A stretch of DNA of 8,419 nt from Paracoccaceae bacterium. Its GTDB lineage: Bacteria > Pseudomonadota > Alphaproteobacteria > Rhodobacterales > Rhodobacteraceae. This document shows positions 1-6,484 of this stretch, piece after piece (the first letter of the stretch is position 1; every line of letters starts with the position of its first letter). The notes under the pieces are model-generated. The model worked only from the letters and a program-made list of their open reading frames with translations, searched no databases and was not told the DNA's origin. The position numbers were made by a program, and so were the translations under genes. The stretch is taken from assembly GCA_011525185.1 (NCBI GenBank), contig WTIQ01000091.1, positions 1 through 8,419 on the forward strand. Direction: 5' to 3'.

Positions 1-19
1 ACCTTACCTAGTGATAAGT

Positions 20-58
20 CAGCAGCGCTAAGCGGCTACCAAAAAGCAAGCGCCGCTG
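20..58 (-). terminator. Possible 3' hairpin after clpA
   Basis: Beginning about 21 bases after the clpA stop, minus-strand RNA can form a 10-bp stem from the complements of 49-58 and 20-29 (arms CAGCGGCGCT and AGCGCTGCTG). One pair is G-U, and the loop is 19 nt. On the plus strand the same pair is an A-C mismatch, so the structure favours the clpA transcript. A competing 6-bp stem, AGCGGC with GCCGCT, uses 31-36 and 52-57. No U-run follows the stem, so this is not a classic intrinsic terminator; it may be a 3'-end-stabilising hairpin or chance. The rest of 1-79 holds no gene I can support. Confidence 0.3.
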
Positions 59-79
59 TTGTCACCAAAGTGAGTTGTT

Positions 80-2410
80 TCACTCCGCAGTTAAAAGCGG
101 TGGTTTATTGCCAGACAGCTGCGGTTTTGCGGGGCCTTCCAGTGTGAGTTTCAGTTCACCTTTGTGAACGCCAACCTTTACAACGCCGCCTTTCATCAAT
201 TTGCCAAACAAAAGCTCCTCTGCCAGTGGCTTCTTGATGTGTTCCTGAATAACGCGACCGAGCGGACGCGCGCCCATTTTCTCGTCATATCCTTTGTCAG
301 CAAGCCATTCTGCCGCAGGTTTTGAAAGCTCGATTGCGACATGGCGATCCATAAGCTGTGCCTCAAGCTGCAACACAAATTTCTCGACCACTTGCAAGAT
401 GACCTCTTTTGGAAGTGGGGCAAAGCTCACAACAGCATCCAAGCGATTGCGGAATTCTGGAGTGAAAGTGCGCTCAATGGCGGCTGTATCTTCGCCTTCA
501 CGACGCTCACGACCAAAGCCAATGGCAGACTTTGCCATTTCAGCAGCGCCAGCGTTGGATGTCATGATTAAAATGACATTGCGGAAATCGACAGAGCGTC
601 CATTATGATCTGTCAAAGTGCCGTGATCCATAACTTGCAGCAAGATGTTAAAGACATCTGGGTGCGCTTTTTCAATTTCATCTAAAAGAAGAACACAGTG
701 CGGATGCTGGTCCACTCCATCTGTAAGTTGCCCGCCTTGGTCAAAACCAACGTAACCAGGAGGGGCGCCAATTAACCGACTGACCGCATGTTTTTCCATA
801 TATTCCGACATATCAAACCGCAGCATCTCAACCCCAAGCGTGTCTGCGAGCTGTTTTGCGACTTCGGTTTTCCCAACACCTGTTGGTCCTGCAAAAAGAT
901 AGCTGCCAATTGGCTTCTCAGGCTCCCGCAGACCCGCCCGCGCGAGCTTGATCGCCGATGTAAGCGCTTCAATCGCTGTGTCCTGTCCAAACACAACGCG
1001 CTTGAGGCTGGGTTCCAGATCTTTCAAGACGGCCGCGTCATCTTTCGAGACATTCTTTGGTGGGATGCGTGCAATTTTCGCCACAACCGCTTCAATCTCT
1101 TTTAGACCGATCGTTTTTCGCCGTTTGCTCTCGGTGACGAGATGCTGGGCTGCGCCAGCTTCATCAATAACGTCGATTGCCTTGTCGGGCAACTTGCGGT
1201 CAGTGATGTAACGCGCAGATAACTCGACCGCCGATTTGATTGCATCAGAGGTGTATTTAATGCTGTGATGATCTTCAAAATGGCTTTTGATGCCACGCAA
1301 GATTTTGATCGTATCTTCCACAGTTGGTTCGTTGACATCAATTTTCTGGAAGCGACGGCTGAGCGCCCGATCTTTTTCAAAGTGTTGGCGATACTCTTTA
1401 TAAGTAGTTGAGCCCATCGTGCGCAGCTTGCCCCCTTGCAAAGCGGGTTTAAGCAAGTTTGATGCATCCATCGCCCCGCCAGAAGTCGCGCCTGCGCCTA
1501 TCACAGTGTGAATCTCGTCGATAAACAGGACCGCATCGGGATGCTCTTCAAGCTCTGTCACAACGGCTTTGAGCCGTTCTTCGAAATCCCCGCGATACCG
1601 TGTCCCCGCCAAGAGGGCCCCCATATCGAGAGAAAAGATCGTGGTGTTTGAAAGAACCTCGGGGGTATCGCCTGCAATGATCTGTCGTGCAAGACCCTCT
1701 GCAATAGCCGTTTTGCCCACGCCTGGATCGCCGACCAAAAGGGGGTTATTCTTGCGTCGACGACACAAAACCTGAATACAGCGCTCAACTTCGTTGTCGC
1801 GTCCGATTAAGGGATCGATACTGCCTTCGGTCGCTTTTGCATTGAGATCGACGCAATATTTTGACAATGCGCTCTCTTTTGCGTTTTCTTCGGAGGTCGC
1901 GTTTTCTGTTTGATTGTTTTCTTCAAATTCACCCGCGCCTATTACGGGACGCTGTTCGCCAAATGACGGATTCTTGGCTACTCCGTGCGCGATGTAATTC
2001 ACGGCATCGTAGCGGGTCATATCCTGTTCTTGTAGAAAGTAAGCTGCATTTGATTCGCGTTCCGCAAAAATCGCTACGAGAACGTTTGCCCCTGTCACCT
2101 CTTTACGGGCTGAGCTTTGTACATGGATCGCAGCACGCTGTATTACCCGTTGAAAGGCGGCTGTTGGTACTGCCTCGCTGCCTTCGATATCTGCGACCAA
2201 ACTGTCAAGTTCGTGATCGATAAATTCTGATAAATTTGAGCGGAGTTTTCCAATGTCCACATCACAAGCACGAAGAACCTTTTCAGCGTCAGGTTCGTCT
2301 AGCAAGGCGAGCAAAAGATGCTCAAGGGTCGCAAATTCATGCGATCGTTCATTCGCCGTCGCCAAAGCTGCGTGAATTGCGTGTTCTAAGCTCGATGAGA
2401 ATGAAGGCAC
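80..2410 (-). CDS. clpA: ClpA, AAA+ unfoldase subunit of ClpAP protease
   Basis: ClpA is the hexameric cytoplasmic ATPase that unfolds substrates and threads them into the ClpP peptidase. The 776-residue product (E. coli about 758) has a double Clp-N domain (about 1-145), a charged, Asn/Glu-rich linker (about 160-180), and two AAA+ modules. D1 has Walker A GDPGVGKT (227-234), Walker B VLFIDE (294-299) and pore-loop RYRGD (271-275). D2 has Walker A GPTGVGKT (508-515), pore-loop GYVG (552-555), Walker B VLLLDE (573-578) and sensor-2 GARPLG (713-718). An IGF tripeptide (630-632) sits at the ClpP-docking loop. The start is GTG at 2410: AGAGGAG lies 9 nt upstream and the protein then begins PSFSSSLEHAIH, as in alphaproteobacterial ClpA. 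The frame also opens upstream to a TTG at 2494, but those 28 codons look unrelated to the family. ClpC and ClpB are excluded by the short interdomain region with no coiled-coil middle domain. No clpS is adjacent. Confidence 0.96.
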   Translation of the reverse strand: MPSFSSSLEHAIHAALATANERSHEFATLEHLLLALLDEPDAEKVLRACDVDIGKLRSNLSEFIDHELDSLVADIEGSEAVPTAAFQRVIQRAAIHVQSSARKEVTGANVLVAIFAERESNAAYFLQEQDMTRYDAVNYIAHGVAKNPSFGEQRPVIGAGEFEENNQTENATSEENAKESALSKYCVDLNAKATEGSIDPLIGRDNEVERCIQVLCRRRKNNPLLVGDPGVGKTAIAEGLARQIIAGDTPEVLSNTTIFSLDMGALLAGTRYRGDFEERLKAVVTELEEHPDAVLFIDEIHTVIGAGATSGGAMDASNLLKPALQGGKLRTMGSTTYKEYRQHFEKDRALSRRFQKIDVNEPTVEDTIKILRGIKSHFEDHHSIKYTSDAIKSAVELSARYITDRKLPDKAIDVIDEAGAAQHLVTESKRRKTIGLKEIEAVVAKIARIPPKNVSKDDAAVLKDLEPSLKRVVFGQDTAIEALTSAIKLARAGLREPEKPIGSYLFAGPTGVGKTEVAKQLADTLGVEMLRFDMSEYMEKHAVSRLIGAPPGYVGFDQGGQLTDGVDQHPHCVLLLDEIEKAHPDVFNILLQVMDHGTLTDHNGRSVDFRNVILIMTSNAGAAEMAKSAIGFGRERREGEDTAAIERTFTPEFRNRLDAVVSFAPLPKEVILQVVEKFVLQLEAQLMDRHVAIELSKPAAEWLADKGYDEKMGARPLGRVIQEHIKKPLAEELLFGKLMKGGVVKVGVHKGELKLTLEGPAKPQLSGNKPPLLTAE

Positions 2411-2557
2411 GTTGTTATGCTCCTCTTTTTTCGTCCGCGCGGATATTTTTTCCACTCTTACCTTAAAGTGTGGTCGATCTTTCGCGGTCTTCAAGTCTTT
2501 TCTGCGAAAATTATGTGATTATCATGGAAAATTTTCTTCAAGTGGTCTCCATTTGAT
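2411..2557 (-). promoter_or_regulatory. gloB-clpA spacer, probable clpA promoter region
   Basis: This 147-bp spacer probably holds the clpA promoter and 5' leader. It is locally AT-rich around 2510-2570. The minus strand carries ACTTGAAGA twice (complements of 2535-2543 and 2488-2496). The copy nearer clpA contains CTTGAAG followed after 15 nt by CCACACTT (complement of 2466-2473), which loosely resembles a heat-shock sigma-32 pair (CTTGAAA, CCCCATNT). A CATAAT -10-like hexamer also occurs, but without a good -35. A 10-bp palindrome, GAAAATTTTC, lies at 2527-2536 and a TGAT-T-ATCA dyad at 2516-2524. No terminator is obvious after gloB, so readthrough from gloB is possible. The exact promoter is not established. 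Confidence 0.35.
2420..2425 (-). promoter_or_regulatory. Shine-Dalgarno site fixing the clpA start
   Basis: The minus strand reads GAGGAG here (within AAGAGGAGC), 9 nt before GTG 2410. It is the strongest ribosome-binding site in the region and decides in favour of GTG 2410 over the in-frame TTG at 2494. Confidence 0.8.
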
Positions 2558-3325
2558 CTAAAAATTATCCTTTCTGCGTCGGATTTCGGCGAATACTTCA
2601 GCATCTGTTTGCGTTTGCATGCCCAAAATCGTGCGAATTTCTGGACTATTAGGGCGCAAAAAGGGGTTGGTCGCGCGTTCAAGGCCCATGGTTGATGGCA
2701 CTGTGGGCTGTTTGCTGGCCCGCGCCGCGGCGGTGTCACTGATTCGGCGTTGTAAGCTGGCGTTGTCTGGGTCGACGCTTGCGGCGAATTTTACATTACT
2801 CAATGTATATTCATGACCTGAGCAAACAAGGGTCTCATCTGGACACTGGGCGTATTTGCACAGACTTGCCCACATTTGCTCTGCAGTACCTTCAAATAGT
2901 CGCCCGCAGCCACAGGCCATGAGCGAATCGGCTGTGAAGACCAATTTTGAGGCCTCAAAATACAGCGCGATGTGGCCAACTGTGTGTCCTGATACGTCCC
3001 AAACTGTTCCACTTTCCGCGCCCAAAGACACTGTGTCCCCCTCTTTCACTGCGCGATCCAAGTTTGGTAAACGATCCCTGTCAGCCGCAGCCCCTGTGAC
3101 TTTTGCGTCGTGGTTTCGCAAAATCTCTGCAACACCTGCAATATGGTCATCATGATGGTGGGTGAGAAATATCTCGTTTAAATCCCAATCGCGCCTGTCC
3201 AATGCCGCAAGGATGGGTTTCGCCTCTGGCGCATCGATCAAGAGTGTTTGTTTTGTCTCGGCATCATGGCATAAATAGGCATAATTGTCAGAGAGACAGG
3301 GAATGGTGACAAGCTCAATCGGCAT
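2558..3325 (-). CDS. gloB: Hydroxyacylglutathione hydrolase (glyoxalase II)
   Basis: The enzyme hydrolyses S-D-lactoylglutathione to D-lactate and glutathione, the second step of methylglyoxal detoxification in the cytosol. The 255-residue protein is a metallo-beta-lactamase fold of normal GloB length. Visible metal ligands are the THHHDDH motif (55-61: His56, His58, Asp60, His61), His114 in SGHT, Asp133 in FTAD and His171 in GHEYT. The GRLFEGT segment (141-147) and the C-terminal RRRKDNF (249-255), which matches the glutathione-binding Arg/Lys region, separate glyoxalase II from other superfamily members. The N-terminus MPIELVTIPCLSDNYAYL is typical. The ATG at 3325 is preceded by GAGGT with a 10-nt gap. 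It is divergent from the methyltransferase gene and upstream of clpA on the same strand. Confidence 0.95.
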   Translation of the reverse strand: MPIELVTIPCLSDNYAYLCHDAETKQTLLIDAPEAKPILAALDRRDWDLNEIFLTHHHDDHIAGVAEILRNHDAKVTGAAADRDRLPNLDRAVKEGDTVSLGAESGTVWDVSGHTVGHIALYFEASKLVFTADSLMACGCGRLFEGTAEQMWASLCKYAQCPDETLVCSGHEYTLSNVKFAASVDPDNASLQRRISDTAAARASKQPTVPSTMGLERATNPFLRPNSPEIRTILGMQTQTDAEVFAEIRRRKDNF

Positions 3326-3387
3326 GGTATTCTAGACCTCAGATATACAACATGTCATAACTATTTCGCAGGATCTGAGGGAGTGCA
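3326..3387. promoter_or_regulatory. Divergent gloB / methyltransferase control region
   Basis: These 62 bp between two divergent start codons must hold at least part of both initiation regions. An exact 8-bp inverted repeat, CCTCAGAT (3337-3344) and ATCTGAGG (3373-3380), is separated by 28 bp. Each arm contains the GAGG Shine-Dalgarno core of one gene: GAGGT, 10 nt before gloB ATG, and GAGG/GGGAG, 7 or 4 nt before the methyltransferase ATG. The central part is AT-rich (GATATACAACATGTCATAAC) and could hold overlapping -10 elements, but I cannot assign convincing -35/-10 pairs. Confidence 0.5.
3337..3380. repeat. 8-bp inverted repeat covering both Shine-Dalgarno sites
   Basis: Exact arms CCTCAGAT (3337-3344) and ATCTGAGG (3373-3380) flank a 28-bp spacer. 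Any transcript crossing the whole spacer in either direction could pair the arms and mask the ribosome-binding site of the downstream gene, while a transcript starting inside the spacer would not. This is inference. Part of the symmetry is expected because both genes need a GAGG-type site. Confidence 0.55.
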
Positions 3388-4152
3388 ATGCATCTTGATG
3401 TTCAAGACCTGAGAAATTTTTACTACCGACAGGCGCTTGGCCGTTCGGTGCAAAAGATTTTGCGCTCGCACGTGACGGAGATTTGGCCCGATACGCAGGG
3501 TTTAACAGTGGCAGGTTTTGGCTTTGCCACGCCTGTTTTGCGGCCTTTTATTGATCAAGCAAGGCGCGTGTTGGCGTTGATGCCTGGTCCACAGGGAGTG
3601 ATGGCCTGGCCGTCTGATCAAAAGAATGTATCTGTTCTCGTACGAGAAACCCATTGGCCCATTGAAACGGGCCACATTGACCGTCTTATCGTCATGCACG
3701 GTTTAGAAACCAGCGATGATCCAAGTGCGCTTCTGTCTGAAATTTATCGCACTCTTGGTCCTGGGGGCCGCGTTCTCTTTATCGTGCCAAATCGCGTTGG
3801 CCTCTGGTCAAGAAGCGAGCGCACACCCATGGGGGTTGGTCGCCCCTACACTTTAGGGCAATTGGAAACACAGCTGCGCATTCAAGGGTTTTTGCCAGAA
3901 AAAACGCTGGCCACCCTTTTTCAGTTTCCAGTTTTCAAAAAGCGGTGGTTGCGCCTTGGTGCGTTTTGGGAGCGATTTGGCAAAAACATCCCCTTTCTTG
4001 CCGGTGGAGTGATTCTTATTGAGGCAAGTAAACGGGTGCATCCGTTGTCTGGAGCGAAAATTGGTGATGCCGAAAAGGGCAAAGCAAATGTTTTGGCAGG
4101 CTTGTCAAAACCTAAGCCTGCGTTGGCGCCGACAAAGATTGCCGTAAAATAA
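3388..4152 (+). CDS. SAM-dependent methyltransferase-like protein, class I
   Basis: This is a 254-residue protein that I assign to the Methyltransf_11-like class I fold; the substrate is unknown. A Rossmann-like start is seen at about 39-50 (LTVAGFGFATPV), where the usual GxGxG motif is reduced to GFGFATP. Next come a VDRL/IDRL-type strand and an acidic turn, HIDRLIVMHGLE (96-107), and the post-motif LGPGGRVLFIVPNR (123-136), the best-supported methyltransferase signature. GRPYTLGQLETQLRIQGF (151-168) follows the common pattern of a capping helix. The C-terminus (about 225-254) is Lys/Ala/Pro-rich and probably disordered. The start has GAGGGAG 4-7 nt upstream. From memory, related alphaproteobacterial proteins share the degenerate motif and often lie beside gloB; this was not checked. 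No signal peptide or membrane segment is evident. The function stays undefined; lack of SAM binding cannot be excluded. Confidence 0.8.
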   Translation: MHLDVQDLRNFYYRQALGRSVQKILRSHVTEIWPDTQGLTVAGFGFATPVLRPFIDQARRVLALMPGPQGVMAWPSDQKNVSVLVRETHWPIETGHIDRLIVMHGLETSDDPSALLSEIYRTLGPGGRVLFIVPNRVGLWSRSERTPMGVGRPYTLGQLETQLRIQGFLPEKTLATLFQFPVFKKRWLRLGAFWERFGKNIPFLAGGVILIEASKRVHPLSGAKIGDAEKGKANVLAGLSKPKPALAPTKIAVK

Positions 4153-4372
4153 GGCAATTAAGACAATTCTCACTCGGTTAGGGGGCATTGAGCGTCACTT
4201 TGCGTGAAAAAAACATTTGGCTGCGACAAAAACGACATGAATTAAATACCGCTATGGGAGTTGCGAGCCCGCAAAGCCTCTGTTAAAGCATGCTCGGCTT
4301 TCACGTAAGTTTGAGGCCATATAGCCAACAACATCTGCAAGTCTCAGATGGTTAACAGTCGAAAGGGTGGAC
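4153..4372 (+). promoter_or_regulatory. Leader and probable promoter region of the atp operon
   Basis: This is a noncoding spacer of about 220 bp between the methyltransferase stop and the atpH start. The best, still weak, sigma-70-like candidate is TTGGCT (4217-4222) with TTAAAT (4242-4247), spaced 19 bp. This would give a leader of more than 100 nt. AAAGCC (4273-4278) can pair with GGCTTT (4296-4301), and a stronger hairpin lies at 4330-4353. No intrinsic terminator for the methyltransferase gene is visible, so readthrough into the atp genes is possible. Short frames here, such as an ATG at 4254 with 10 codons, lack ribosome-binding sites. Confidence 0.4.
4330..4353 (+). promoter_or_regulatory. 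Hairpin in the atpH 5' leader
   Basis: CATCTG (4332-4337) and CAGATG (4345-4350) form a perfect 6-bp stem with a 7-nt loop (CAAGTCT). Allowing one bulged G, AAC upstream pairs with GTT downstream, giving about 8-9 pairs. The stem ends about 10 nt before the AAGGG Shine-Dalgarno element. There is no U-run, so it is not a terminator; a role in mRNA stability or translation control is possible but unproven. Confidence 0.35.
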
Positions 4373-4933
4373 GTGTCCGAACCAGCTTCGATATCTCTTG
4401 ATATTGCTTCGCGCTATTCGCAAGCAGTTCTAGACATCGCTAATGAAACCAAGTCTTTGGCAAAACTAGAAAAAGACATAGCTACACTTCGCGCAGCGCT
4501 CAACGATAGCAGCGATTTAGTGGCACTAATTCATTCTCCGTTTTATTCACGTGATGACCAAATGCGGGCCATTACAGCAATTGCAGATGCAATGAAATTA
4601 TCGGAGATGGTCAAAAATACGCTAGGCCTAATGGCGACAAAGCGCAGATTATTTGTCGTGCCAGCGCTTCTCAGCCGTTTGTCTACGCTTATTGCCGACC
4701 AAAAAGGCGATGTTGAGGCCGAAGTAACCTCGGCCAAAGCATTGACCAAAGCGCAAACAGAGAGCCTATCGAAAGTGATTGCTAAGGCAGTTGGTAAGAA
4801 TGTTAACATCAGCGCGGTTGTCGATGAAAAAATCATCGGCGGTCTCGTTGTAAAAGTCGGGTCCAAGATGATCGATACGTCGATCAGATCCAAATTGAAT
4901 TCCCTACAGAGTGTAATGAAAGAGGTCGGATAA
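4373..4933 (+). CDS. atpH: F1 ATP synthase delta subunit
   Basis: The delta subunit (OSCP homologue) sits on top of the F1 head and links it to the F0 peripheral stalk as part of the stator. The 186-residue product has the usual length. The N-terminal helical domain includes SRYSQAVLDIA (13-23) and the NTLGLMATKRRL segment (82-93). The C-terminal part carries the family signature IGGLVVKVGSKMIDTSIRSK (155-174). I chose GTG 4373, giving VSEPASIS, because Rhodobacterales delta subunits typically begin MSEPASIS and AAGGG (4363-4367) lies 5 nt upstream. The GTG two codons earlier (4367) overlaps that Shine-Dalgarno element. It is the first gene of the operon; its TAA directly abuts the atpA ATG, so translation is probably coupled. 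Confidence 0.95.
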   Translation: MSEPASISLDIASRYSQAVLDIANETKSLAKLEKDIATLRAALNDSSDLVALIHSPFYSRDDQMRAITAIADAMKLSEMVKNTLGLMATKRRLFVVPALLSRLSTLIADQKGDVEAEVTSAKALTKAQTESLSKVIAKAVGKNVNISAVVDEKIIGGLVVKVGSKMIDTSIRSKLNSLQSVMKEVG

Positions 4934-6472
4934 ATGGGTATCCAAGCAGCCGAAATTTCCGCAATCCTGAAAGAGCAAATCGAAGGATTTGGTCAGCAGG
5001 CCGAAGTCGCCGAGGTTGGGCGCGTTTTGTCCGTAGGAGACGGGATTGCCCGTGTCTATGGACTAGATCAGGTGCAAGCGGGTGAGATGGTCGAATTCCC
5101 AGGCGGCATCAAAGGGATGGCGCTGAACCTTGAAAATGACAACGTTGGTGTTGTTATCTTCGGCAGTGACCGTGACATTACCGAAGGTGATGTGGTTAAA
5201 CGCACAAACGCGATTGTGGATGTGCCTGCGGGAGATGCTCTACTGGGTCGTGTTGTCGACGGCTTGGGGAACCCAATTGATGGTAAGGGCCCGATTGATG
5301 CAGCCGAGCGTCGTATTGCGGATGTGAAAGCACCAGGTATCATCCCGCGTAAATCTGTGCACGAGCCAATGGCAACAGGTCTTAAATCTGTTGACGCGAT
5401 GATCCCAATTGGACGTGGTCAGCGTGAATTGATCATTGGCGACCGTCAAACGGGTAAAACAGCCGTCGCATTGGACACGGTTCTTAACCAGAAAAGCTAC
5501 AATGATGCTGCTGGCGATGACGAGAGCAAAAAGCTGTATTGCGTCTACGTGGCTGTTGGGCAAAAGCGCTCAACCGTTGCTCAGCTTGTGAAAAAGCTAG
5601 AAGAAACTGGAGCGCTCGAATATAGCATCGTCGTTGCAGCGACAGCGTCGGATCCAGCGCCGATGCAGTTCTTGGCCCCCTATGCGGCAACCTCAATGGC
5701 GGAATACTTCCGCGACAATGGTCGCCATGCTCTCATCATTTACGATGATTTGTCAAAGCAAGCTGTGGCTTATCGTCAGATGTCACTTCTTCTTCGTCGC
5801 CCACCAGGACGTGAAGCTTACCCTGGTGACGTTTTTTACCTGCACTCACGTCTATTGGAGCGGTCTGCGAAATTGAACGAAGAAAACGGTGCAGGTTCGT
5901 TGACGGCTCTGCCAATCATTGAAACCCAAGGCGGTGACGTTTCGGCCTTTATTCCGACCAACGTGATTTCGATTACCGATGGGCAGATATTCCTTGAAAC
6001 TGAATTGTTTTACCAAGGTATCCGCCCCGCCGTGAACACAGGTTTGTCTGTGTCTCGTGTTGGATCATCGGCGCAAACGTCTGCGATGAAATCTGTTGCG
6101 GGTCCGGTAAAGTTGGAATTGGCGCAATATCGTGAAATGGCAGCCTTTGCTCAGTTTGGTTCGGACCTTGATGCGGCCACCCAAGCCTTGCTTAATCGCG
6201 GGGCGCGTTTGACCGAACTGATGAAGCAGCCTCAGTATTCTCCTTTGACCAACGCTGAAATCGTCTGCGTGATTTTTGCAGGTACGAACGGCTATCTTGA
6301 TGGGATCGGCGTGAACGAAGTTGGGCGTTATGAGGCGGGCCTTATCTCGCATTTGCGCAACAACCACGCAGATCTGCTCTCGTTCATTACGAACGACGAT
6401 CCAAAGATCAAAGGGGACGCAGAAGCGAAAATCCGAGCTGCTTTAGATGAATACGCGGCGGACTTTGCATAA
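4934..6472 (+). CDS. atpA: F1 ATP synthase alpha subunit
   Basis: Alpha forms the alpha3beta3 hexamer and binds nucleotide at the noncatalytic sites of F1 at the cytoplasmic membrane. The 512-residue length is standard (E. coli 513). Seen in order: N-terminal beta-barrel with GRVLSVGDGIARVYGL (29-44), P-loop GDRQTGKT (169-176), Walker-B region ALIIYDDLSKQA (266-277), GREAYPGDVFYLHSRLLER (292-310), and the alpha/beta signature PAVNTGLSVSRVGS (365-378). Arg375 in SVSRVG corresponds to the alpha arginine finger that reaches into the catalytic beta site. The ATG follows the atpH stop with no gap; its Shine-Dalgarno site, AGAGGT (4921-4926), lies within the last atpH codons. No anomalies were seen. 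Confidence 0.98.
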   Translation: MGIQAAEISAILKEQIEGFGQQAEVAEVGRVLSVGDGIARVYGLDQVQAGEMVEFPGGIKGMALNLENDNVGVVIFGSDRDITEGDVVKRTNAIVDVPAGDALLGRVVDGLGNPIDGKGPIDAAERRIADVKAPGIIPRKSVHEPMATGLKSVDAMIPIGRGQRELIIGDRQTGKTAVALDTVLNQKSYNDAAGDDESKKLYCVYVAVGQKRSTVAQLVKKLEETGALEYSIVVAATASDPAPMQFLAPYAATSMAEYFRDNGRHALIIYDDLSKQAVAYRQMSLLLRRPPGREAYPGDVFYLHSRLLERSAKLNEENGAGSLTALPIIETQGGDVSAFIPTNVISITDGQIFLETELFYQGIRPAVNTGLSVSRVGSSAQTSAMKSVAGPVKLELAQYREMAAFAQFGSDLDAATQALLNRGARLTELMKQPQYSPLTNAEIVCVIFAGTNGYLDGIGVNEVGRYEAGLISHLRNNHADLLSFITNDDPKIKGDAEAKIRAALDEYAADFA

Positions 6473-6484
6473 AAGGAAAACCTG

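Noticed and set aside
1..147. Plus-strand open frame entering from the left edge
   Set aside because: It runs through the clpA 3' end, its translation shows no motif, and short open frames of this length are expected by chance.
1102..1467. Long open frame of 121 codons within clpA, on the same strand in another frame
   Set aside because: It lies entirely inside a strongly conserved clpA coding region and its translation is low-complexity shadow sequence with no recognisable motif. The same applies to the frames at 788-1105 and 1861-2223 on the plus strand.
2491..2739. Minus-strand open frame spanning the end of gloB and the gloB-clpA spacer
   Set aside because: It overlaps the conserved gloB C-terminus in another frame, has no homology-like features, and ends in the clpA leader. 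It is most likely chance.
4195..4213. TCAC-TTTGC-GTGA dyad followed by an A-run as a terminator
   Set aside because: The stem is only 4 bp, and the homopolymer is A on the plus strand, so on the minus strand the U-run would precede the stem rather than follow it.
4254..4286. Possible 10-codon leader peptide MGVASPQSLC before atpH
   Set aside because: No ribosome-binding site precedes it and it contains no regulatory codon bias such as runs of one amino acid.
4367..4372. Upstream GTG as the atpH start (adding Met-Asp)
   Set aside because: It overlaps the AAGGG Shine-Dalgarno element, and family N-termini match the start at 4373.
4348..4401. 17-codon frame overlapping the atpH start
   Set aside because: No Shine-Dalgarno site; its ATG lies in the leader hairpin arm and its sequence shadows atpH.
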